From Pontibacillus salipaludis (lineage in GTDB: Bacteria; Bacillota; Bacilli; Bacillales; BH030062): a stretch of DNA of 64,000 bases. The first letter of the stretch is position 1. Each line of letters starts with the position of its first letter. The stretch covers positions 62,001 through 126,000 of the forward strand of contig NZ_BMIN01000001.1 in assembly GCF_014642405.1 (NCBI RefSeq), written 5' to 3'. A program made the translations under genes and the position numbers. Positions 57,979 to 64,000 of the stretch are shown piece after piece. Under the pieces are notes generated by a model that made no database searches, was not told the DNA's origin, and saw nothing but the letters and a program-made list of their open reading frames with translations.

Positions 57979-59868
57979 ATGTCGGAGTTTCCAGTATTGC
58001 CTTTCACTTTGAATACTTCAGACAATAATTTAACAGAGGAATTTTATACACCATGTTTAAAATGGGCAACAAAATATGATCGTGGGGTAGGATATTTTAC
58101 ATCTGGCTGGATATCTAGAAATGCTACAGGAATGAGTGAATTTGCTGCTAGTGGCGGAACTGTTAGATGGATAACGAGTCCTATATTGGATAGTAATGAT
58201 TTTGAAAGTATAAGAAGTGGTTTAAATGATCCGGAAAACCTCGAGTTATTTAAGGTATTAAAAGAGGATGTGGAACTATTAAAAATTTACTTAGAAGATC
58301 ACACTCAAAATGTAATAGCCTGGCTGATTTATGACGGATTACTAGAGTTTAAGTTTGCTGTTCCTAAAAATGATTTAGATGGCGGTGATTTCCATGACAA
58401 ATTTGGAATATTTAAAGACGATGAAGATAACTTTATTTCATTTAATGGTTCAATAAATGATAGTAAGAAGGGATACTCCAATTATGAAAGTATCAAGGTG
58501 TTTTCAAGTTGGATAGAAGGTCTAGATCATTTTGTTAAAGAGGATATTAATAAATTCGAAACTTTATGGAATGACCATGATCCCAACGTCAAAGTTTATA
58601 ATACTCCAGAGGGAATTAAGGAAGAAATATTTAAGTTGAGAAAATCTGAAAGACCGTATAATCTCCAATCCACCAAAAGCAAACTTAATAAATGGAGGCA
58701 TCAATCAGAAGCCATTGATAAATTTTTACTAAAAGGAAATGGAATTCTTGAGATGGCTACTGGTACAGGCAAAACGAGAACGGCTTTGAGAATAGTTAAT
58801 GAGCTTTTCGAACGTGATGAAATAAAATATGTCATTATCACTGTTAAAGGAACTGACTTACTTGATCAATGGTGTAAAGAAGTGAGTAAGTGGACTAACT
58901 TAACAATGTATAAACAGTTTTCTTCTTTTAAAGAGATATCCGGATTTAAACTGAGTACAGGTAAATCGGTTCTTGTGATATCAAGAGATAATTTAAAAAA
59001 AGAAATAACTAAAATCCCTTCATCCTATATATCGAACACAATAATAATTGCTGATGAAGTACATGGACTAGGCTCACAATCTATGGTTGAAGGACTAAAA
59101 GGGAGGCTAAAACCATTTAAATATAGGTTGGGTCTAAGTGCAACACCCGAAAGGGAGTATGATGAAGAAGGTAATCAATTCATTGAAGAAGAAATTGGAG
59201 TGCCTATATTTCAATTTAAACTGGCAGATGCTATTAGAAGAGGTATCCTATGTGAATTTGATTACCACCCTATAGAGTATAGTTTATCTGATGAAGATAA
59301 TAGGAAAATCAAGCAGATTATCTCAAATTTTAAAGCGAAAGAAAAGGAAGGTATTTTTGTTAGTCAAGAAACTTTATATAGGGATTTAGCAAGGGTGAAG
59401 AAGACTTCTGAAAATAAACTGCCTCTTTTTAGTGAGTTTTTGAAAGAGCATCCTAATATCGTAGATAGATCAATAATATTTGTGGAGACAAAAGAGTTTG
59501 GGGAGAAAGTTCAAGAAATTTTAATGAGGTATCAGCCATATTATCACACTTACTATGGTGAGGATGATAGGCGAAATTTAGTTCAATTTAGTAATGGGGA
59601 ATTAAATTGCTTAATTACTAGTAAAAGGATCTCAGAAGGTATAGATATAAAGTCAGTAAACAATATCATCTTATTCTCTGCGGATAAAGCTAAGATTCAA
59701 ACCATACAACGAATAGGTAGGAGCTTAAGAATTGACCCGGATAATGATAATAAAAGGGCAGCAGTAGTAGATTTTATTCAAGAACAAAACGATGATAAAG
59801 AAAGAAATTCTGATCAAGAGCGCAAAGATTGGCTTCAAATATTATCAAATATAAAGCGAGTTGAGTAA
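57979..59868 (+). CDS. PLD-domain SF2 helicase
   Basis: This 629-residue protein has a phospholipase D-like nuclease domain (about 1-210; H139 and K141 in DFHDKFGIF, GSIND) and then an SF2 helicase: motif I MATGTGKT (259-266), motif II DEVH (359-362), motif III SATPE, motif VI QRIGRSLR. It stops just after motif VI, without the DUF3427 tail of its longer relatives. GGAGGGAG precedes the ATG. It heads a four-gene operon. By family it would move on DNA and cut it. Confidence 0.85.
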   Translation: MSEFPVLPFTLNTSDNNLTEEFYTPCLKWATKYDRGVGYFTSGWISRNATGMSEFAASGGTVRWITSPILDSNDFESIRSGLNDPENLELFKVLKEDVELLKIYLEDHTQNVIAWLIYDGLLEFKFAVPKNDLDGGDFHDKFGIFKDDEDNFISFNGSINDSKKGYSNYESIKVFSSWIEGLDHFVKEDINKFETLWNDHDPNVKVYNTPEGIKEEIFKLRKSERPYNLQSTKSKLNKWRHQSEAIDKFLLKGNGILEMATGTGKTRTALRIVNELFERDEIKYVIITVKGTDLLDQWCKEVSKWTNLTMYKQFSSFKEISGFKLSTGKSVLVISRDNLKKEITKIPSSYISNTIIIADEVHGLGSQSMVEGLKGRLKPFKYRLGLSATPEREYDEEGNQFIEEEIGVPIFQFKLADAIRRGILCEFDYHPIEYSLSDEDNRKIKQIISNFKAKEKEGIFVSQETLYRDLARVKKTSENKLPLFSEFLKEHPNIVDRSIIFVETKEFGEKVQEILMRYQPYYHTYYGEDDRRNLVQFSNGELNCLITSKRISEGIDIKSVNNIILFSADKAKIQTIQRIGRSLRIDPDNDNKRAAVVDFIQEQNDDKERNSDQERKDWLQILSNIKRVE

Positions 59869-59870
59869 TA

Positions 59871-60047
59871 GTGAGTAGAAATGGTGTTTTGTACGAAGCT
59901 TTAAATGAAGTATTGTCAGAACTTAACGAAACTAATGATTTTAAAGAAAGATTAGAACATTTAGTTAGAAATACAATGGAAGATACTTACCACGAAGACG
60001 ATATTTTAGCAGTAATTGAATTAATTACATTGGGGGTTGGTGAGTAG
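59871..60047 (+). CDS. 58-residue acidic helical protein
   Basis: GTG 59871 starts 2 bases after the helicase stop, and TAG ends directly before the ATPase start codon. The sequence (VLYEALNEVLSELNETNDF ... HEDDILAVIELITLG) is acidic and probably two or three helices. Small helical proteins next to the SMC-like gene occur in DNA-modification-linked systems, but I do not recognise the family. The exact fit between neighbours makes a chance frame unlikely. Confidence 0.72.
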   Translation: MSRNGVLYEALNEVLSELNETNDFKERLEHLVRNTMEDTYHEDDILAVIELITLGVGE

Positions 60048-61982
60048 ATGAAAATTTCAATAATTGAATGGAGTTATAGTAATATTAGGGGAGTAAATGA
60101 CTTAAAGATTAACCTTGAAGAATTTGAAAAACAGCCGTATGATGTGACTTTGATTATGATGCCAAATGGGTATGGTAAAACAACCACTCAAGTCTTATTA
60201 AGGGCAATTTTTGATGGGGGAGCAAAAGATTGGAGTCCAGATTATGTAAGGGAATTTAGGCCTCCGGGATCGGAAATCACCCAGGGGGAATTTAGTGCTT
60301 CCATGTTAATTGATGAAAAATTTTATATAGTTAAGCTGATTCTAAATTATGAAAAGGGATTAGTAACTTATAAAACAGTAAAAAGCGGACAAGGTGGTCT
60401 AGAAGAAGGGAGAAAATTACCGAGCAGTTTAAAGTATGCCTTTTCTAGTGAATTCGTCAAACGTTTCATATTTGATGGTGAATTAGCAAAGCAAATTATA
60501 GGCCAAGAAAGTCAAGAGGCAGTAAGAACAATTAGATATTTATACCAATTGAATAAATTAGATGAAATGTCCAACCGTATAAAAACAATTGTTAAAGAGA
60601 AACAAGACAATATGAAATTGTCTCAAACAAAAACTGAGGTTGGTCTCGGAAAGTTACGAAGATCGAAAGAAGATTTTGAAAAATGTTTACGTAAACTAAA
60701 ATATAAACGTAAAATTATGAGTGAAGAACAAACAACAAATGCAAAAGACATTGAAGATAAAAGAGAAAAGATTACAGCACTCATAAAATCTGACGAAAAC
60801 CTTAATGCTGAATTTGAAAGATTACAAACTGATTTAAGTAACGTTGAAAGCGATATAAAAGAAACTTCCCAACATAACTTAAATATTCTAAGAAACCCTT
60901 ACTTTATAAGTAATAAAATCTCCAATGACCTTCAAACGTTATCAAGTCAAATGAAAAAATTACAACTACCTAGAACAATGTCTAGAACGTTTTTTATAGA
61001 CTTGGCCGATAATGATTCTTGCGTTTGTGGTAGGCATATTGGTGAGGGAGAAAAGAATTATATACTTGAAAATGCTGATAGATATTTAGGGGACGATCAA
61101 ATATCTGTTATTAATGCTGTGAAAAATGCTATTAGTGACCGAGTACAAAGTGAAGACATAAATACACATTTTACTAATTTACTAGAATTAATAAACAAAA
61201 GAAGTGAATTAAGAACTGACCTGGATAGATTAGTAACAAATAGAAATTACTCCAATGCAGATGCTGTAAAAGAGTTAGAGGATGAATTGAAAGAATTAGA
61301 AAAAAGTAGTGACGAAATTAATAATAGTTTGAATGAACTGACTGCAAAGAATAAATCAGAAATTACTAATCTTTCATACGAAAATAATATATATCTTTGT
61401 GAACAGGCTCTTGAAAAAGAAAAAGAAAAAATTGCTGAGGCAACTAATACTCTTGACCTCGTAAAAAAGTCAGAGCGGTTAGAAGCTTATATTTCAGATA
61501 TCCAAGAGCTAACTATGGAAAAGCTAAAAGAAAAGATAAAATTGGAAACAAATCAAAAACTTAAAGATTTACTAAGATATGAAGACGTAAGTGTTGAAGA
61601 AATAAAAGGCTACATAAAATTAAAAGATAAAGAAGGTGCAAGTGAAGGTCAGTCGCTAGCGATCGCTTATTCTTTTCTAGGTTCTATGTTTGATACTTCT
61701 TCATATAACCTTCCATTTGTAGTAGATTCCCCTGCAGGTTCTCTAGATTTATCTGTAAGAAGACAAGTATCAAAGATAATTCCAAATTTATTTGACCAAT
61801 TAATTGTTTTTATCACCTCGGGCGAAAGAGAAGGATTTAAAGAACATTTTTATAAGATTGGAGATCAAGTTCAGTTCTTAACTATCAATAAAGATGGTGA
61901 TGGAACTAATTGTATTGAGAGTCGAGAATTATTCGATGCATTTCAAAGCGAAGACGATGAAGAAGCGGTTGAAACTTATTAA
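60048..61982 (+). CDS. SMC/Rad50-like (DndD-type) ATPase
   Basis: This 644-residue protein has Walker A MPNGYGKTT near residue 42, two coiled-coil arms (about 190-290 and 385-520) around a CxC hinge (C325, C327 in DSCVCGRHIGEG), an ABC signature ASEGQSLAIAYS near 530 and Walker B VVDSPAGSLD (D560). Length and layout resemble DndD of phosphorothioation systems and other AAA_23 defence ATPases. The dndC and dndB genes are absent, so it is not a standard Dnd system. Confidence 0.78.
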   Translation: MKISIIEWSYSNIRGVNDLKINLEEFEKQPYDVTLIMMPNGYGKTTTQVLLRAIFDGGAKDWSPDYVREFRPPGSEITQGEFSASMLIDEKFYIVKLILNYEKGLVTYKTVKSGQGGLEEGRKLPSSLKYAFSSEFVKRFIFDGELAKQIIGQESQEAVRTIRYLYQLNKLDEMSNRIKTIVKEKQDNMKLSQTKTEVGLGKLRRSKEDFEKCLRKLKYKRKIMSEEQTTNAKDIEDKREKITALIKSDENLNAEFERLQTDLSNVESDIKETSQHNLNILRNPYFISNKISNDLQTLSSQMKKLQLPRTMSRTFFIDLADNDSCVCGRHIGEGEKNYILENADRYLGDDQISVINAVKNAISDRVQSEDINTHFTNLLELINKRSELRTDLDRLVTNRNYSNADAVKELEDELKELEKSSDEINNSLNELTAKNKSEITNLSYENNIYLCEQALEKEKEKIAEATNTLDLVKKSERLEAYISDIQELTMEKLKEKIKLETNQKLKDLLRYEDVSVEEIKGYIKLKDKEGASEGQSLAIAYSFLGSMFDTSSYNLPFVVDSPAGSLDLSVRRQVSKIIPNLFDQLIVFITSGEREGFKEHFYKIGDQVQFLTINKDGDGTNCIESRELFDAFQSEDDEEAVETY

Positions 61983-61999
61983 AGAAGGAGATTGTTAAG

Positions 62000-62464
62000 G
62001 TGCCTTTTAAATTACCTAAAGAATCAAGAAGTTTTTTTAAACCAATTGATGATAGTTCGAAAAATAAATTTGAAACGTTATTTGATAAATATTACATGTG
62101 CTTAATGATGGGATTGAGTCGTGAAAAATTGGGTATGAAAGAAGAAGTTGAACCCCAAGAATTTGTGGATTATTATCCTGAATTATATGTAGATAAGAAA
62201 GAATTAATAATGGGGTTATTAATTAATGCAGAGGCAAAAAGACAAGGGATATCTAATAAAGATAGCTTGGAAAAATTAATGCTAGAATTGATTGATGACA
62301 AAACAGTAACAAAGCTAAGTAGTAAAGGTGTTGATAAGTTGAATTTATACGCGGCAGGCGGCATGAATATCATCTCAGATCAATTAGATAAGACAGATAA
62401 GCTCGAAGAATTTCTTGTCCATTATTATAGACTTATCAATAATGATGAGAATGAAGCGGTATAG
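62000..62464 (+). CDS. 154-residue protein ending the module
   Basis: This helical protein starts at GTG 62000, 9 bases after AAGGAG, and 17 bases after the ATPase gene. Stretches such as DKYYMCLMMGLSREKLG and KLNLYAAGGMNIISDQL suggest a compact helical bundle. DndE is also a small helical protein encoded after dndD, so a distant relation is possible, but I cannot show it. A strong terminator closes the operon. Confidence 0.68.
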   Translation: MPFKLPKESRSFFKPIDDSSKNKFETLFDKYYMCLMMGLSREKLGMKEEVEPQEFVDYYPELYVDKKELIMGLLINAEAKRQGISNKDSLEKLMLELIDDKTVTKLSSKGVDKLNLYAAGGMNIISDQLDKTDKLEEFLVHYYRLINNDENEAV

Positions 62465-62466
62465 AA

Positions 62467-62497
62467 AAAAGCCTTTCCATAATGGAAAGGCTTTTAC
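62467..62497 (+). terminator. Terminator of the helicase-ATPase operon
   Basis: A perfect 12-bp stem (62467-62478 with 62484-62495) followed by a short T run. It can also act on the minus strand. Confidence 0.9.
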
Positions 62498-62547
62498 TCT
62501 AACCAGATAATATATCTAAGTGTTGTATCAAGATACGTTGATGAACA

Positions 62548-62580
62548 TGACCAAAATTATGACCAAAAAATGACCAAAAA
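62548..62580. repeat. Right-end TGACCAAAA repeats (arm-type sites)
   Basis: Three direct copies lie at 62548-62556, 62560-62570 and 62571-62580, 98 bases inside attR. The same motif lies inside attL. Bases 62581-62677 hold nothing else visible. Confidence 0.65.
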
Positions 62581-62677
62581 CAAGTAATTCTATTTGATTA
62601 CTTTCGATTTCTCTAAATACATAAGGCTTGTTTTTAAGCATCTTTGATTGCTTTTAATCCATGTCTCTTCCTAAAAT

Positions 62678-62731
62678 ATATGTTCCGTACACAGGTTCAC
62701 CCATGGGAGCGCGAACAGTATTTATCAACTT
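62678..62731 (+). repeat. attR: second copy of the 54-bp glnA end
   Basis: Identical to 43310-43363. The next base differs (g for a), so the displaced host end would encode Cys rather than Tyr as the last glnA codon. It is not linked to a coding sequence now. Confidence 0.92.
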
Positions 62732-62745
62732 GCTAAGATTGAAGA

Positions 62746-62775
62746 CCCTCGATACCATTGGTGTTGAGGGTTTTT
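62746..62775 (+). terminator. Displaced original glnA terminator
   Basis: ccctc...acc pairs with ggt...gaggg (62746-62770), followed by TTTTT. It is about 80 percent identical to the element copy at 43376-43412. Confidence 0.8.
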
Positions 62776-62869
62776 CGTGTATATTATATGAATGGGTGAT
62801 CGTACTCAGGAAGGCGTTTACTAGAGGTTGTATATTAATATTTTACAAACTAAATATGTTTTATCATAA

Positions 62870-62902
62870 AAAAGCATCGAATTATACATTCGATGCTTTT
62901 TG
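62870..62902. terminator. Bidirectional terminator after lexA
   Basis: A perfect 12-bp stem (62870-62881 with 62889-62900) with A and T runs on both sides. Confidence 0.9.
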
Positions 62903-62949
62903 TAATTATGATTTTAAAATGAGGTTGGAGAGACAGTCTCACTTAATAA

Positions 62950-63579
62950 TTAGTGGATATGGCGATATAATCCTACTACTTTACCAAGTATACTTACATT
63001 TTGCACAATGATTGGGTCCATCGTTGCATTCTCAGGCTGCAGTCGAATATGAGTGGACTCTTTGAAGAAGCGCTTAACAGTTGCCTCGTCATCTTCTGTC
63101 ATAGCTACTACAATATCTCCGTTTTGAGCGGTTTGCTGGCGACGAACAATAACCATATCTCCGTCTAAGATCCCCGCCTCAATCATACTTTCACCTTGAA
63201 CAACTAGAACAAATATATCGTCATCTTGAGCTGCAAGTGTATCTGGTAGGGGTACATACTCCTCAATATTCTCAATAGCAGTAATAGGCATACCTGCTGT
63301 TACTTTACCAATTACAGGAGCATAAGTTGCTTCTCCCTTAGGAATCGTTGTAATGGAGTCTTCCTCCAATTCTAGCACTTCAATTGCTCTAGGTTTAGTA
63401 GGGTCTCTACGAATATATCCTTTTTTCTCTAACCTGGACAAATGCCCGTGTACAGTTGAGCTAGAGGCTAGCCCTACAGCTTCTCCTATCTCTCTTACAG
63501 AAGGTGGATACCCTTTTTCTAGTACACGGTTTTTTATGAAATCTAAAATTGCTTCCTGCCTTTTTGATAGTTTCGTCAT
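62950..63579 (-). CDS. lexA: SOS repressor LexA
   Basis: This 209-residue protein has an N-terminal winged helix ([20 protein letters not shown]), the Ala95-Gly96 cleavage site in KVTAGMPI, and the catalytic Ser131 (GESM) and Lys169 (TVKRF). It represses recA, itself and the divergent SOS genes. Its own promoter overlaps a LexA box. In this lineage lexA lies just after glnA once the inserted element is discounted. Confidence 0.97.
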   Translation of the reverse strand: MTKLSKRQEAILDFIKNRVLEKGYPPSVREIGEAVGLASSSTVHGHLSRLEKKGYIRRDPTKPRAIEVLELEEDSITTIPKGEATYAPVIGKVTAGMPITAIENIEEYVPLPDTLAAQDDDIFVLVVQGESMIEAGILDGDMVIVRRQQTAQNGDIVVAMTEDDEATVKRFFKESTHIRLQPENATMDPIIVQNVSILGKVVGLYRHIH

Positions 63580-63615
63580 ATTTTCTACACCTCGTACATA
63601 TCATTTATTACCGTC

Positions 63616-63644
63616 ATTATACCATGGTAGGAAAGGTTATACAA
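63616..63644 (-). promoter_or_regulatory. lexA promoter
   Basis: On the minus strand TTGTAT (63644-63639) and TATAAT (63621-63616) are 17 bp apart. Confidence 0.75.
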
Positions 63645-63655
63645 ACATTCGTTCG
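63642..63655 (-). promoter_or_regulatory. LexA box 1 (lexA side)
   Basis: Minus-strand cgaacgaatgtttg fits CGAACNNNNGTTCG with one mismatch and overlaps the lexA -35 hexamer. Confidence 0.85.
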
Positions 63656-63664
63656 CAAAAAGTA

Positions 63665-63692
63665 TTGACAAGAACGGATGTTCGTATATAAT
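63665..63692 (+). promoter_or_regulatory. Promoter of the SOS microprotein operon
   Basis: TTGACA (63665-63670) and TATAAT (63687-63692) are 16 bp apart. LexA box 2 lies between them. Confidence 0.85.
63672..63683 (+). promoter_or_regulatory. LexA box 2
   Basis: gaacggatgttc is a perfect GAACNNNNGTTC core inside the promoter spacer. Confidence 0.9.
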
Positions 63693-63705
63693 ATGAACTA
63701 GACAC

Positions 63706-63717
63706 GAACAAAAGTTC
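63706..63717 (+). promoter_or_regulatory. LexA box 3
   Basis: gaacaaaagttc is a perfect core just downstream of the -10 hexamer, in the transcribed leader. Confidence 0.88.
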
Positions 63718-63740
63718 TTATTTTTCTGGAGGCGATTAAT

Positions 63741-63833
63741 ATGTTTCAAAATCTATCAAAACTAGACGTAGTGTATTTCTTGTTATTTGCAGGCAGTTTA
63801 GCCTTTATGTATATTGGGTTGCTTTCAAGTTAA
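63741..63833 (+). CDS. SOS-controlled 30-residue membrane microprotein
   Basis: ATG 63741 follows CTGGAGGCG by about 9 bases. The product (MFQNLSKLDVVYFLL... ending MYIGLLSS) is one membrane helix with a short polar N-terminus. It is the first gene after a promoter with two LexA boxes, between lexA and a yneB-type gene. In B. subtilis this place is held by yneA, a larger LysM division inhibitor. This protein has no LysM domain. A division-inhibitor role is inferred from position only. Confidence 0.7.
   Translation: MFQNLSKLDVVYFLLFAGSLAFMYIGLLSS

Positions 63834-64000
<167 letters not shown>

Larger units (their letters stand above)
43310..62731. mobile_element. Degraded prophage/defence island in glnA
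   Basis: The element is bounded by perfect 54-bp att repeats and spans about 19.4 kb. It has integrase arm-type repeats at both ends, an integrase pseudogene at the left end, remnants of the early, late-control, packaging, tail and lysis modules in normal siphovirus order, and intact accessory genes. Removing it would leave glnA followed directly by lexA. By eye the accessory genes are poorer in G and C than the flanking chromosome. It can no longer excise or form particles by itself. Confidence 0.9.

Noticed and set aside
56803-62464. Complete Dnd phosphorothioation or DISARM system
   Set aside because: No dndB, dndC or cysteine desulfurase, no DUF1998 protein and no DNA methylase gene is present in the window.
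62661-63011. Open frame across attR
   Set aside because: It is the out-of-frame reading of the displaced glnA end and antisense of lexA.

Overview
The window is a low-GC Gram-positive chromosome segment from an endospore-forming member of the Bacillaceae. The gene order of the first 43 kb follows the Bacillus subtilis ymf-spoIIIE-recA-rny-mutSL-miaA-hfq-glnRA backbone, and sporulation genes (spoIIIE, spoVS, cotE, spoVK) are present. Several proteins are acidic (RodZ linker, BmpA lipoprotein), which would fit a moderately halophilic genus such as Pontibacillus or Halobacillus, but that is inference.

Region 1 (1-12000): dispersed-type GC-rich repeats, tepA-ylzJ, the DNA translocase spoIIIE, a GntR regulator, a nucleoside-type BmpA/ABC importer operon, and a catabolite-controlled sodium symporter with a 37-residue accessory protein. 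Region 2 (12000-30000): the ymfF-ymfH-ymfI-ymfJ-ymfK-rodZ-pgsA-cinA-recA block, then rny-ymdB-spoVS, an M19 dipeptidase, tdh-kbl and miaB-ricA. Region 3 (30000-43400): cotE, mutS-mutL, miaA-hfq, spoVK, hflX, a PLP lyase, a C39-like secreted protein and the GlnR-controlled glnR-glnA operon.

Region 4 (43310-62731) is a 19.4 kb integrated element in the 3' end of glnA. A perfect 54-bp duplication of the last glnA codons marks both ends, and TGACCAAAA repeats lie just inside both ends. The left part is the wreck of a siphovirus-type prophage. The integrase, repressor, DnaC-like helicase loader, large terminase, tail-fibre-like gene, holin and amidase are all truncated, fused or frameshifted, and the capsid and tail genes are gone. 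The accessory genes between the ruins are open: a HEPN-like protein, an unknown 263-residue protein, a cytosolic/membrane protein pair, a PD-(D/E)XK-like DUF6602 protein, and near the right end a five-gene module (DUF3427 plus NO VEIN-type nuclease protein, divergent from PLD-SF2 helicase, 58-residue protein, SMC-like ATPase, 154-residue protein). I read this as an undescribed or unassigned anti-phage-type system carried by a domesticated prophage.

Region 5 (62732-64000): the displaced glnA terminator, lexA on the minus strand, three SOS boxes, a 30-residue membrane microprotein gene in the position normally held by the SOS division inhibitor yneA, and the start of a yneB-type resolvase.

No tRNA, rRNA or CRISPR array was seen.
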